NCBI GenBank assembly: GCA_030340625.1 | Contig: JAOPHQ010002558.1 | Location: forward strand, 476,501 to 540,500 | Direction: 5' to 3' | From: Merluccius polli | Taxonomy: Eukaryota > Chordata > Actinopteri > Gadiformes > Merlucciidae | DNA: 64,000 nucleotides | Part shown: positions 37,134 through 49,101 of the stretch, piece after piece | Layout: every line of letters starts with the position of its first letter | How positions within the stretch are numbered: position 1 is the stretch's first letter | Notes under the pieces: generated by a model | The model's input: only the letters and a program-made list of their open reading frames with translations | The model's database searches: none | Told to the model about the DNA's origin: nothing | Translations under genes and position numbers: made by a program

Positions 37134-40070
37134 ATGGTAAGACCTCTCTAATATTACTCCTGCATTGATTTACCACTCCACATTGGCCTAGAAAAAGCAT
37201 GCACACTAGAGGAGAGTAGCCTACGTCTCTCTTCTTTTACTTCATGTAGAATGAGACACAATAAAGAAAAAATAGTTTTCAGTGTTTTTCTGTGGTGGGC
37301 GAGAGGAGCTCTGGTGTTAATAGTAGCCTACGTTGCGCGCAGAAACGGAACAAAAGATTTTTTTTATGGGATTGCGGTGGAGAGACTTCAATTAGGCGCA
37401 TTCTTTCCTTTCGTTAGGGTTGCGCAGTGCAGTGCTGCGGTATATTTGATATTTCTGCATTACTAAGATCGGTCCTTGTAAAAAAACAAAACAACACTTG
37501 CTATTATTCAGGCCGGGAGATGCGCACAGGCAATGCTCTCCATCAAATGGTCCCCGCCCAAAGAAACCCATCGACAGAATTCATAATGCACTGTCAGCAT
37601 GGCTACCTGCTACTCATTAACAATGTATGTCAGAAAATTACACAACTGAACCACTCCCTTTTACTATTTCAAAATCACCCAATAAGAGACGTGAGGGGGG
37701 GGGGGGGCTTATAAATTGAAATCTTATTATTTGCTGAGTCATAGAGCATAATAACATAATTTAATTATATTAATAATTCTATTATAAGTTAATTGTTTGT
37801 CTATTAAAGTTACATAATTTACATGATTTATTTGTCCTCCCCAGCGTGAGTGTATCTCCATCCACGTGGGTCAGGCCGGTGTCCAGATTGGCAATGCCTG
37901 CTGGGAGCTGTACTGTCTGGAGCATGGGATCCAGCCGGACGGACAGATGCCCAGTGACAAGACAATTGGAGGAGGAGATGATTCCTTCAACACCTTCTTC
38001 AGTGAGACTGGAGCTGGGAAGCACGTCCCCAGGGCTGTTTTTGTGGACCTGGAGCCAACTGTCATTGGTAAGCTCTAGCATATCACGTTGATTGCAAAAA
38101 CAATGAAAAATATGGACGTAGCATCCATGACGTCACCCATTGATTTATGCACAATGAGGGTGTAGATTGTGATTTGTGTAGTTTTATGGAGGATCGCCAT
38201 TTCTTGCAACCAGCAACAGAAACAATCCATATTTAGCACAATGATAACATTCTGGGCGGGACTTGAATGGCTCCCACACACCAGACTATGCCCAAAACTA
38301 ATTAATATTCAATCATTAATATATTTTTTTATTAAATATAATTGTTAACCAGGACCTTGCAAAATCAATAATATGAAGATGAAATAGCTACTGAGATCCT
38401 AACCCAATAAAGGAAACAATTATTGGCTTTGTATAACGAGAAATCACATTTCTTAACCCATCTCACAAATTAGAATGGTCTACAGTGAACCTCCTAAAGG
38501 CCATTAGAGGAACTACATGCTAGTCTCTTACACTCTATTTTATTTGTACTTTATTTTTTATTATTTCTATTTATTCATTTATTGATTTGCGGCCGCCTAT
38601 TGACGCAGCCGCTCTGCTTTATTTATTTATTTACCCTATTTATTCATGTATTTAGTTGTTTGCGGCCGTGGCCGCCTATTGATACAGCCGCTCCGCTCCG
38701 CTTTATTGCGGCCGCATCACCAGGCCGAGCGGCCGCATCACCAGGCGGCCGCAGTGGCATTTGCCCACATTGCCCAATGGCCAGTCCCTGAGCACATGTA
38801 AGTATATTTAAGCCCTTAATAACTCTCTTTTTTCCGATCCCAGATGAGGTGCGCAGTGGGATCTACCGCCAGTTGTTCCACCCTGAGCAGCTGATTACTG
38901 GTAAGGAGGATGCTGCTAACAACTACGCCCGTGGACACTACACCATTGGCAAGGAGATCATTGACCTGGTGCTAGACAGGATCCGCAAGCTGGTTAGTAT
39001 CTCAGTATAAAGAAAGATTTACTCTCACAATACAAATTAGGATCCTTGTTGGACCTTTGCTTTGCTGACCTTGCTTTCTTTGTTTCCAGTCTGACCAGTG
39101 CACTGGGCTCCAGGGCTTCCTGGTTTTCCACAGCTTTGGAGGTGGCACTGGTTCTGGTTTCACCTCGCTGCTGATGGAGCGCCTGTCAGTTGACTATGGC
39201 AAGAAGTCCAAGCTGGAGTTCTCCATCTACCCAGCTCCCCAGGTGTCCACCGCTGTGGTGGAGCCCTACAACTCCATCCTCACCACCCACACCACCCTAG
39301 AGCACTCAGACTGTGCGTTCATGGTAGACAATGAGGCCATCTATGATATCTGCCGTAGGAACCTAGATATTGACCGTCCTTCTTACACCAACCTTAATAG
39401 GCTGATCGGTCAGATTGTGTCCTCCATTACTGCTTCCCTTCGTTTTGATGGTGCTCTTAATGTTGATCTGACAGAGTTTCAGACCAATTTGGTGCCATAT
39501 CCCCGTATTCATTTCCCTCTGGCCACCTATGCTCCTGTCATCTCTGCTGAGAAGGCTTACCATGAGCAGCTCTCGGTGGGTGAAATCACCAATGCCTGTT
39601 TTGAGCCAGCCAATCAGATGGTGAAATGCGACCCCCGCCACGGCAAGTACATGGCTTGCTGCCTTTTGTACCGTGGCGATGTGGTGCCCAAAGATGTCAA
39701 TGCTGCCATTGCCACCATTAAAACCAAACGCTCAATTCAGTTTGTAGACTGGTGCCCAACTGGTTTCAAGGTTGGCATCAACTACCAGCCCCCCACTGTA
39801 GTTCCTGGTGGAGATCTGGCCAAGGTCCAGAGGGCTGTATGTATGCTAAGCAACACCACTGCTATTGCAGAGGCCTGGGCTCGTCTTGACCACAAGTTTG
39901 ATCTGATGTATGCCAAGCGTGCCTTTGTGCACTGGTATGTGGGTGAGGGTATGGAGGAAGGAGAGTTCTCTGAGGCCAGAGAGGACATGGCAGCCCTGGA
40001 GAAGGATTATGAGGAGGTGGGAGTTGACTCAGTTGAGGGTGAGGGAGAGGAGGAAGGAGAAGAGTATTAA
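37134..40070 (+). CDS. tuba1: Alpha-tubulin T2 (tuba1 type), 451 aa, 4 exons
   Basis: Exons 37134-37136 (ATG only), 37845-38067, 38844-38992 and 39090-40070 give 451 codons with no break. Landmarks as in T1: Lys40 loop PSDKTIGGGDDSF, GGGTGSGF, LTEFQTNLV and the tail EGEGEEEGEEY. Private differences are DEVRSGIYRQ (others have RTGTYRQ) and RLIGQIV, the usual vertebrate form, where T1 and T3 have RLISQIV. Intron 3 is only 97 bp and preserves an insertion-free version of the site hit in T3. Intron 2 carries a dispersed repeat and a NotI-rich block. It is head-to-head with T1 across the composite insertion. Confidence 0.97.
38105..38250. repeat. Dispersed repeat with GTGACGTCACC-like core, copy 2
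   Basis: Similar to 20430-20600 in T1 intron 1, same plus-strand orientation, so opposite with respect to the two genes. Confidence 0.6.
38586..38795. repeat. GC-rich block with repeated GCGGCCGC in T2 intron 2
   Basis: Repeated GCGGCCGC/GCCTATTGA.ACAGCCGCTC segments ending in GGCATTTGCCCACATTGCCC, a word also found in hAT-like DNA near 28040. Probably a transposon remnant. Confidence 0.55.
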
Positions 40071-40162
40071 AGGGGAAATAATGGTGCTAGTTGAACAGGA
40101 AGTTGATTTCAATGTGACTATATGCATTCCAACAAGACAAAGGTCAGTCAGGCTTTGTTCTG

Positions 40163-40168
40163 AATAAA
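40163..40168 (+). promoter_or_regulatory. Poly(A) signal of tubulin T2
   Basis: AATAAA, 93 bp after the stop codon. Confidence 0.8.
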
Positions 40169-40199
40169 ATTCCTGTGTAACACATGTGTGGAGTTGTCA

Positions 40200-41990
40200 T
40201 ATATCTATATGTATATACGTTTCTTTTTAAGTATCATTAGAGAAATGACAAATGAATGTTAATTTGTATTCATTTTACACAAAAGCTGCTGGTTTTATCA
40301 CCGTCCAGAGTAGCCCCCCTGAAAATGTCAGTAAGTAAGTAAACTACCTTTAGTTAGGCTTCATCCATTCCAAAGGGTTAATGGGCTGATAGTTTGAATA
40401 AAAAAGAGAGTAGGATTTGAAGGACCAATCGGCCTAATTTTCCTGTAACGTATACATAACATTCAAATGTATTCAAATCATCAACGTCCTGGATACCCCC
40501 CTTTCCTCTAGTGAGTAGCCTACATAAACCATTGCAGATGTGACAAAATAAAAATCTAATTTGGGGCTGAGCCCCCCTAAAGGTCATATCCTAGAATCGC
40601 CCCTGGTCCAGAGTATCAATTTAGGAGTTTCCTTGGAGATATGCTGGTTGCTGATGGTTTAAATTAAATGTAACCGTGGACATCAGTGCTCCAAGACACG
40701 AATGTTGGCTTAGATATATAGAGCTGTGTGAAAAATTGTGAGATGAGACCGTATGTTTATCTAGAATTTTCTACATTTTCTACAATTAAAATATCATAAC
40801 AGATCAATGCCTGTGTCATCACAGGCCTCTGCTCAAATCAACTCACTTTATTACACTGATTTAGATAAGTACAATTAATAAGGAACACCTCTGCTTTGTA
40901 ACCATACCACATTACTAAAGATGTGTACCATTTTTCACTATTAATTATATTGTGTGGCCTATGATAGCTGGCCTACAAGGTTAGCAGAGCATTGTGTTAC
41001 TGGGTGAGTTTATAGATCCAATCCTTAGCACATGCTGATGGATTGTGTTATGATTCCTTTAAACAAGGTAGTGGATACAAATCATTGTTTACCTTGGTGA
41101 ATTCTTAATTTGTTGAATGAGTAGTGGAAGTAGGCCTACTGATGTTACGCTGAAACACCTAGTCATGCAGCCAATGGTATTATTTATCTATTTTAGGCTG
41201 CCGATAGGATTCTTCAGCTCCTGAAGATAAGTCATGAATAGAATAAATTACTATAACTTGGTGCAATATAATAGTCTGTACCTGGTGAGGTATAGGCTTA
41301 CAGTAGACCCTGGCCCAGGCTTGGACCTATAGAAAGGCTTGTATACTATAGGCTATTCAGCCTATTTCAACCTTACTTATTACGATGCAAAATGTAGCGG
41401 CTGTAGGTTAGCCAACGAATCCACTCCAGTCAGGGACCAGTGCCAATGACCTTCCCTTACAATAGGCTAATATGAAGTAAAAAAATAAATACATACCGAA
41501 TGCTACTATCAAGTGTGGGCCTATGGGATGTGTACCTACTACAATTCATATGCCTAAAATCTCCCAAAACATCTCTCACCACCCTTAAATGCTGACGTTA
41601 TTTTGTGCTGAGGTGTTCCCAATTCACCAGGGTGCTGTGCTGAGATGAATTAAAAATATAAACGACTATTCTGCGCACTGATTTCCAGCACATGCTTGGG
41701 ACGGCGGAACCTCACCTGCTGACTCAATTAGTCAATGTGTGTATTATTGCTAATACAGCGTCCTAATATGGTTAATTCGTTGCAGGCTATATCATTTCAG
41801 ATTCAGATTATGAGATTCAGATTATGAGATACAGAGACTAGCCCGTTCGTCATCTGCAATTGAGAAATGAATAATTTGAACTTGGTGGGTGGCGCATTAG
41901 GGGAAGCACGGCCGCTACCACGACACAGAGCTGCGCACTTGGTCCTCTCCTCAGATGTGGAGCGACGCGCGTCAGGAGATTTAATAGCCT
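40200..41990. other. Intergenic between T2 and T3
   Basis: No gene seen; AT-rich with scattered TAGGCCTA words. Confidence 0.5.
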
Positions 41991-41993
41991 TAC

Positions 41994-42296
41994 GCTGTGT
42001 TCCCACCAAACGCGATGAACGCGATTTATTCGCGCGTAAAATGAAATCGCGTCGCGCTAGACGCTCCAGTTTTGACGCTGGTCCAATATGCCAAAAAACA
42101 CCTCATCGCGGCATCGCGGCATCGCATCGGGCGACGAGCCCGCCCAAACAACAACATTTCTTCCGCCATTTCATTCTCTCGTCGACCATGGCTGAGATAA
42201 CCACCTGCTCTGCCCAGAACTGGTGCTTCATAGCCGGCCATAACCTCGTTGTTATCCAGTGGAAAACAATCGCTAAAAAAAAAGAAGTAAAAAAGA

Positions 42297-42349
<53 letters not shown>

Positions 42350-42733
42350 CCCCCCAACTTTGATTATGGTCAATATATAATATAATATCATATAATATAT
42401 CATATAAAACATGTATCATTGTGCAACACTGTGTACGTCCGTACGTCAGCACGTCAGCACGTCGGTGACGATCTCAAAGCTGATTGGCTGTCGCGGCGCG
42501 TCTTCACGCGAATTCGCCGCAAAAGTTCAATTATTTCAACTCGAGCGATGAAGCGTCATCGCGCCAGGCGACGCGATGGAAGCGATTTTTCGCGGCCAAC
42601 GCGTCCATCGCGCCGCGCTATCGCGTCCATCGCATCGCCCGGCGCGATGACGCGTCTAATCGCGTGTTTGCATTGACTTTACATGTAATCTCGACGCGCG
42701 ATGAAGCGTCATCGCGTTTGGTGGGAACACACC
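41994..42733. mobile_element. CGCG-rich inverted-repeat transposon upstream of T3
   Basis: Ends G(C/G)TGTGTTCCCACCAAACGC followed by GATGA are inverted repeats of about 25 bp (one mismatch) at 41994-42018 and 42709-42733. The body is full of ATCGCG/CGCGAT words and contains a TG microsatellite. No flanking duplication could be agreed and no transposase seen. The right end lies only 75 bp before the T3 start codon. Confidence 0.8.
42301..42348. repeat. (TG)n microsatellite
   Basis: About 24 TG units, inside the inverted-repeat element. Confidence 0.95.
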
Positions 42734-42808
42734 GTCAGACCCCGCGCACCTCAGGAGTGAACACTCATCAGACTTGTCCCTTTACATTGCATAAACTCGA
42801 CGAGCAAA

Positions 42809-43289
42809 ATGGTAAGCATTATTTTACGGTTCATTATTTTAAGTATGATTGCTTTGATATTCGCATTTTAGTGGTTTATTTGGCTTATGGGAATTGTGTT
42901 TGGTGAGATTTTTCACAATTTATGTGTCACATTGTGTTATAGTTATGAAGGCGCTCTCTTTTTCATTTTGTCACACAGCCTATAGGCAATGATACAGATA
43001 TATTTTAGATGTCTGATTTATCTATAGGTCTATATATATTTTGTACATTTAGCTCTTGAATTCATGTTACGTTGCTACCTTGCAAAACAGCCTAATCCTC
43101 TTCCCGCATTGCTGCTCTTTAAATCAGATTAGACATTTTGTTACAAATCCTCTAGCAGCCTATTTTTCGGTCTCAGTGTGCAGTTCATAAAAGTATATAT
43201 TCCGCAGTTTCTTCTCGACAATTTTATTAAATAGGGAACAGAACCCAATGTACTATTTTTGTCATCTTTTGTCCTACCCCCCCCCCCCC

Positions 43290-43335
<46 letters not shown>

Positions 43336-46283
43336 ACCAACAACAACTAGGCGTAACCAAACATTTCCAATCATGAATGATAGAATAAAGGACAATTAAT
43401 TCCACAGACAGATTCGAAAAAGTGGCCTCATTATATTTTAAAGAGACCGCAGCCGACAACATTTCTGACCTAGATAATCTCACTACAAGTCTATGCGCAA
43501 TATGCCATGGTTTTACGTCATATAAATGCTCTGCAGAATGGGTTGGGTAAATGCTAAAAAAATGGTAAAAAATACAGGCTATTTTCAACATCATTTAGGA
43601 ATATTCAACCTGTGTAGAAAATATGTGTGGAGAAAAGGCAGTGTGAAGACGTAAGATATTTTTTTGATAACATATCTCAGTTAAATAAATGTGTGGTCTA
43701 AATATTAATTGAGATTCAGACTAAATGAATAGACATTTAAGTAATCACATGACATAGAACTCACATTATCTCCTCAGTCAGATGAACATAAGCTCTAATC
43801 TCAAATCTCTTCTCACCCCCCAGCGTGAGTGTATCTCCATCCATGTAGGTCAGGCCGGTGTCCAGATTGGCAATGCCTGCTGGGAACTCTACTGTCTGGA
43901 GCATGGGATCCAGCCAGATGGACAGATGCCCAGTGACAAAGCCATCGGTGGAGGAGATGATTCCTTCAACACCTTCTTCAGTGAGACTGGAGCTGGAAAG
44001 CACGTCCCCAGGGCTGTTTTTGTAGACCTGGAGCCAACTGTCATTGGTAGGTCCCTTTCTGTGTTGCATTGTTTCCTTTAACAATTGCTATAAATCATTG
44101 AAAATTAATGACATCAAATCTTTGCTGTTTTTAGACGAGGTGCGCACTGGGACCTACCGCCAGTTGTTCCACCCTGAGCAGCTGATTACTGGTAAGGAGG
44201 ATGCTGCCAACAACTACGCCCGTGGACACTACACCATCGGCAAGGAGATCATTGACCTGGTGCTAGACAGGGTCCGCAAGCTGGTTAGTATCTCAGTATG
44301 AAGAAAGTTGTAGTTTTCTGTCACAATACAAATTCAGATCCTTGAAAGAGAGAGGGAGAGTGCTGCGTTGGGTCGCTTAGTAAAGAAAAATCAGGTGCTC
44401 TTCGGGAATGGACAGGATGATATTTAAACAAGCTACGACTGTCATATGTGTAAGATTTCTTGGTGAAAGTTTTTTAGAAGGCAGTCAGAGATCCGAGGCA
44501 CACCGATTGAGTGAAAAAATTAAAAATCCTTTATTCCATTGGATTTAGGCTAGCGCCTACGCGTTTCGACTCTACTGAGTCTTCCTCAGGGCAATCAATA
44601 ATCACACCTGCAGGTGTTCTTTTTAAAAATCAGTCTATCAGTGTCATGTGATCTGTCACATGACAGAACACATTGAAATACATTGAAATACAAAATACAA
44701 TATTATTGGAAAATAACAAACAAGTCAAGGTGGAGACTAAACACAGGAACCCACTTAGTCCCATACACACAAAATCCCACATAGCATTATGCAAATCACA
44801 AACCATGTAGGCATGGTTTGGTATTACAAGAGGTCACATTTTTGTAAAAATACATATATCCATATTGTTAATGTTAATCACAAAAATGGTGAAAAGTCAA
44901 TTTCCTCATTGAGGCCCGGGTGTGTGGTGGCTTTAAGTGTATGTATCCAAAAAGTTTCCCTCTGTAAGAGGTGCTTCAGTCTATCTCCCCCCCTGATGTT
45001 TTTTGGGACTACTTCATGACCATGGCCTTGACCTGGTTAGTGTGACCAGCAGTCTTGTAATGCTGGGCCATTGGATAGTTGGGGTTCTGGGTCCTGATGG
45101 CGTTCTTGTGCTCAGCCAGTCTTTGTCGGAGCTTGCGTTTGGTACGGCCTACATAAAAGCAACCACATTCACATTCTAACCTATAAACCACAAAAGTGGT
45201 GTTGCAGTTGGCAAAGCTACGGACTTGGAAACTTCTCTGTGTGTGTAAATTCAGATCCTTATTTGACCTTTGCATTGCTGACCTTGCTTTCTTTGTTTCC
45301 AGTCTGACCAGTGCACTGGGCTCCAGGGCTTCCTGGTTTTCCACAGCTTTGGAGGTGGCACCGGTTCTGGTTTCACCTCGCTGCTGATGGAGCGCCTGTC
45401 AGTTGACTATGGCAAGAAGTCCAAGCTGGAGTTCTCCATCTACCCAGCTCCCCAGGTGTCCACCGCTGTGGTGGAGCCCTACAACTCCATCCTCACCACC
45501 CACACCACCCTAGAGCACTCAGACTGTGCGTTCATGGTAGACAATGAGGCCATCTATGATATCTGCCGTAGGAACCTAGATATTGACCGTCCTTCTTACA
45601 CCAACCTTAATAGGCTGATCAGTCAGATTGTGTCCTCCATTACTGCTTCCCTTCGTTTTGATGGCGCTCTTAATGTTGATCTGACAGAGTTTCAGACCAA
45701 TTTGGTGCCATATCCCCGTATTCATTTCCCTTTGGCCACCTATGCTCCTGTCATCTCTGCTGAGAAGGCTTACCATGAGCAGCTCTCGGTGTCTGAAATT
45801 ACCAATGCCTGTTTTGAGCCAGCCAATCAGATGGTGAAATGCGACCCCCGCCACGGCAAGTACATGGCTTGCTGCCTTTTGTACCGTGGCGATGTGGTGC
45901 CCAAAGATGTCAATGCTGCCATTGCCACCATTAAAACCAAACGCTCAATTCAGTTTGTAGACTGGTGCCCAACTGGTTTCAAGGTTGGCATCAACTACCA
46001 GCCCCCCACTGTAGTTCCTGGTGGAGATCTGGCCAAGGTCCAGAGGGCTGTATGTATGCTAAGCAACACCACTGCTATTGCAGAGGCCTGGGCTCGTCTT
46101 GACCACAAGTTTGATCTGATGTATGCCAAGCGTGCCTTTGTGCACTGGTATGTGGGTGAGGGTATGGAGGAGGGAGAGTTCTCTGAGGCCAGAGAGGACA
46201 TGGCAGCCCTGGAGAAGGATTATGAGGAGGTTGGAGTCGATTCAGTTGAGGGTGAGGGAGAGGAGGAAGGGGAGGAGTATTAA
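42809..46283 (+). CDS. tuba1: Alpha-tubulin T3 (tuba1 type), 451 aa, 4 exons
   Basis: Exons 42809-42811 (ATG only), 43824-44046, 44135-44283 and 45303-46283 give 451 codons with no break. The Lys40 loop is PSDKAIGGGDDSF; the GTP-binding signature, LTEFQTNLV and the tail EGEGEEEGEEY are intact. Exon 3 ends LVLDRVRKL, and exon 4 has QLSVSEITN. Intron 3 is enlarged to about 1.0 kb by a Penelope fragment. Intron 1 has a poly-C/CA tract. No TATA box was found near the start; a transposon end occupies the place where the T1, T2 and T4 core promoters lie. Confidence 0.97.
43277..43334. repeat. Poly-C and (CA)n tract in T3 intron 1
   Basis: About 16 C followed by about 21 CA units. Confidence 0.95.
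44344..45246 (-). mobile_element. Penelope-like element, 3' fragment
   Basis: Inserted in T3 intron 3 with the 14-bp duplication AAATTCAGATCCTT at 44330-44343 and 45247-45260. Minus strand 45225-45020 encodes the GIY-YIG endonuclease of Penelope elements (VVYRLECECGCFYVGRTKRK, then LRQRLAEHKNAI). The minus-strand 3' part includes the CCCTGAGGAAGACTCAGTAG segment typical of Penelope terminal regions. The reverse transcriptase is absent (5' truncation). Introns 3 of T1 and T2 show the unoccupied site. Confidence 0.92.
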
Positions 46284-46342
46284 AACAAGTTGGCTTGAAA
46301 GATTCATGCTCCTACATACCTATGGTAGCTTCAAAAAGCACA

Positions 46343-46352
46343 AATAAATAAA
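46343..46352 (+). promoter_or_regulatory. Poly(A) signal of tubulin T3
   Basis: Two overlapping AATAAA, about 60 bp after the stop codon. Confidence 0.8.
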
Positions 46353-46743
46353 GAATCCACTTCCATCTACCAGTGTCATGTGTTTTCTGTTGTTGTTTTT
46401 TTTAAAGGTTTTGTATTAGTTTGTATATGTTTATGCTTTGCCTTTCTGACAACTAGTATTTTAAAGTGGGTCAGTTGAATTCAACCACAATTTTCATCGT
46501 GTTTTGAAAAGAAAGTCACCAAGATATGTTCAAAGTATCTGCCAATTAATTGTTTGTTCTGTTTTCATGAGACAAAATAGCACATTGATGAATGTACTAC
46601 CTTGAAAGAAAAATGGTCGACAGAGGAAGCAGGAGATCGGGGAGAGGACAGTGTGGGGGGGACTAGGATATTCACATTTTGGATGACTAACAAGAACGGG
46701 CATTCAGTGAAGATTAATGGAGTCAGACCTAGTTCCACTGAAT

Positions 46744-46783
<40 letters not shown>

Positions 46784-46958
46784 CTCAGTTTGTGAGAGGG
46801 AGTTTGTAACTTAGTAGCTATGTGTACAATAGCATACATAGCCGGAATTGTATTGGTTTGTAACGTTCTTCGTTTTTAATATGTAGCAGAATTAAGGGAG
46901 GAGCTAAGGTAGGATAATGTTTTTATAAATCCAAAATAGCTTATCTATATGCTGTTAC
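46353..46958. other. Intergenic between T3 and the hAT cluster
   Basis: No gene seen; a (TG)n microsatellite lies at 46746-46780. Confidence 0.6.
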
Positions 46959-47844
46959 CAGTGGCGGTTCTAGACCAAAATCACCAGGGGGGCCGAGGTG
47001 GGGCCAGTGTGTTTTTAAGGGGGGCACATTTATAACCATATACTTTATTTATAACCATATAAAATGGATTCATCTGTAGTACTTATTTCCACTAGCATCT
47101 TGCATAGAAAGAACTTCACTGTCACGAATGTCCATGCCTTATACAGTCATTGGTCCATGCTGAGAAATTTAAAGTGACAGACATCCAATTAGACCTAGTC
47201 CTACAAGCACAATAACATTGCAGGAGCATATTTGTTTATTTGTTTAACAGATTCACAGATTCACAACGAAATTGTTTAGTTTGGTGGATTCCTATTGTCC
47301 ATGCAATACCATACATTTTAAAGAGCGATACTATATTTTTCAGTTTCAAACACCAGGTTTTTTGTATTTGTGCAAACGCTTGTTTGAAGAAAACCTGAGG
47401 TTGTTCATGTTGTTTTGTAAAAGGATATTCCATTAAATGTGAAGTTTTTCTAATGTACATGTACTTATTTGCACGGAAACAATGGGAAAAAACACTGTTT
47501 TTGTTCATTTGTTATTAGGCCTATTTATAGGTAACTATGTTAATAAATGTTATGATTGTACAATGCCACTATCCATTAACACGTCACACGGGGGGTGGGG
47601 GGGGGGGGGGTGCGCGCGATATTAACCCACCCCGCAAACGTATCCCACCGCGGACCTACGACCGACGGGTCCGTTCTATTTGACAGGGGCTAGTCGAGGG
47701 TATCGTTCTTCAAACGAGCGCATGTCGCGGTAAGAAATTAATCGTTTAAATCATTGGCTGATCGGTGCAGGGGCCGTAACAGGGGCCAAGAGCAATTTCA
47801 CAGGGGCACCGGCCCACCCTGGCCCCCGTCTAGAACCGCCAATG
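46959..47844. mobile_element. hAT MITE, 886 bp, with 8-bp target duplication
   Basis: Ends CAGTGGCGGTTCTAGA and TCTAGAACCGCCAATG are inverted (one mismatch). GCTGTTAC flanks both sides (46951-46958 and 47845-47852). No transposase. It contains a G-run and, at about 47648-47668, an inverted copy of the core of the 32383-32825 array (CCGCGGACCTACGACCGAC). Confidence 0.92.
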
Positions 47845-48084
47845 GCTGTTACCTAGTGATGGGACGTGGGGTGCCGATGCTTCGGAGCGCGTATCGAGGC
47901 ATGTACCATTTGGGGGCGGTGACGTCATTGATGACAAACGAAGCCTCGTCTGCTCGGCGGATGTTTCGAAATGTGGGCGTGATTCACTAAAGCATAAAAG
48001 CGTCAATGCGCCCCCTGCCTCATTGGCGCATTTGGTGTCTCGGTGTGAGTTTCGGAGTGAGTTTCAGTGTGAGTTTCAGTGTCA

Positions 48085-48330
48085 AATATTGCGAGGACTG
48101 AGGACCCACTTCTGTATTGGGAGAGGCAGAAATGCATATTCCCTAACCTCTACAAACTTGCACTTGTGTACTTGTGCACCCCAGCCTCATCTGTTCCCTG
48201 CGAGAGAGTGTTCTCCAAAGCAGGAGAAGTGATTTCCAAGAAGAGGAATCGTCTAAATCCAAACACAGTACAACAAATATTGTTCTTGAATAAAAGTTTG
48301 AGTAGAGTTGTAAATAAAAGGCACGGGGTG
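48085..48330 (+). pseudogene. hAT transposase dimerisation-domain fragment
   Basis: EDPLLYWERQKCIFPNLYKL, then CTPASSVPCERVFSKAGEVI, then NRLNPNTVQQILFLNKSL: the C-terminal dimerisation domain of hAT transposases. The BED finger and catalytic core are missing, so this is a deletion remnant. Confidence 0.88.
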
Positions 48331-48422
48331 GTGGTGGATTTTATTATTACCGATGTCATTCTATTGATGCGATGTGCACTTAACAAGTATACATGTTTGC
48401 AGAGATTGGTTCCATGATAACG

Positions 48423-48503
48423 GTGGTGCAGCGGTAGTGTCTCTGCATACCATGCGGGCGACCCGGGTTCAAATACCGGGTGGGAGAGTTTTTTTTTTTT
48501 TTT
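48423..48503 (+). other. Degenerate tRNA(Gly)-like sequence with T-run
   Basis: It has an A-box (TGGTGCAGCGG), an anticodon-arm-like CTGC-ATACCAT-GCGGG whose loop would read ACC (Gly), and a B-box-like GGTTCAAATAC, followed by 14 or so T, a pol III stop. The acceptor stem does not pair well. A tRNA pseudogene or SINE head is more likely than a functional tRNA gene. Confidence 0.5.
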
Positions 48504-48894
48504 CCGTCCGGGGGGGGGGGGGGGGGGGGCACAAGGGATGGTTCGCCCAGTGCGCAAATCTAGCCAGGACCGCCTCTGACATTAACCAATATATAAAGGT
48601 GAACGTAGTTCTCATTCATGGCATGAATTACTCCTGTAGCACTTTTTGACCAGCAGGGGGGTTTGTGTGCACATGAAGCCTCGAGAAATGAACCTATTTG
48701 CGAACCGCTTGGCTAGAAAGCCTCAAAGCCTAATGAAGCCTCATCTGCCCATCACTAAACTTAACCGCGCAGAGGATTCAGAAAGACTTAGACTCAAGTT
48801 CAGCGCGAGCTCTTGTGAGTGTGACTGCCCCACTTTCCCGGAGGGCCGTCACTCCTCGCTCTCACAATGGAGATGACATGTTGTGCTGGTCTGT

Positions 48895-48973
48895 CCAATA
48901 GAAACAGTCTCATGTGATGCCCAGCCAATGGGATTTGACGGCCCCTTTCCCCGGGTGGGAGTAGGCTATAAGT
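48895..48973 (+). promoter_or_regulatory. Promoter of tubulin T4
   Basis: CCAAT boxes at 48895-48899 and 48925-48929, and a TATA-like TATAAGT at 48967-48973. Start of transcription is expected near 49000, about 100 bp before the ATG. Confidence 0.65.
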
Positions 48974-49101
48974 AACCCCGCGGAGGAGAGGCCAGACCCA
49001 CAACTTCTTACATTTGATCCATAAAGGTCTGCCTGTAAGAACGCACTAGTTTTTGTCTCGTCTTATTTTTCTACGTCGAGTTTGTGCTCCCCTCAGAAAA
49101 C

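Larger units (their letters stand above)
47853..48760 (+). mobile_element. Second hAT derivative, directly adjoining
   Basis: It begins TAGTGATGGG (about 47854) and ends CCCATCACTA (about 48759). In between is a hAT C-terminal dimerisation domain (see 48085-48330). The flanking duplication is not clear, perhaps because the neighbouring MITE inserted at its edge. A tRNA-like segment sits inside. Confidence 0.75.

Noticed and set aside
42026..42412. Frames with poly-His/Thr or Cys/Val runs
   Set aside because: Created by the TG microsatellite within the inverted-repeat element.
48423..48503. Functional tRNA-Gly gene
   Set aside because: The acceptor stem does not pair and the T-arm has a mismatch; kept only as tRNA-like.
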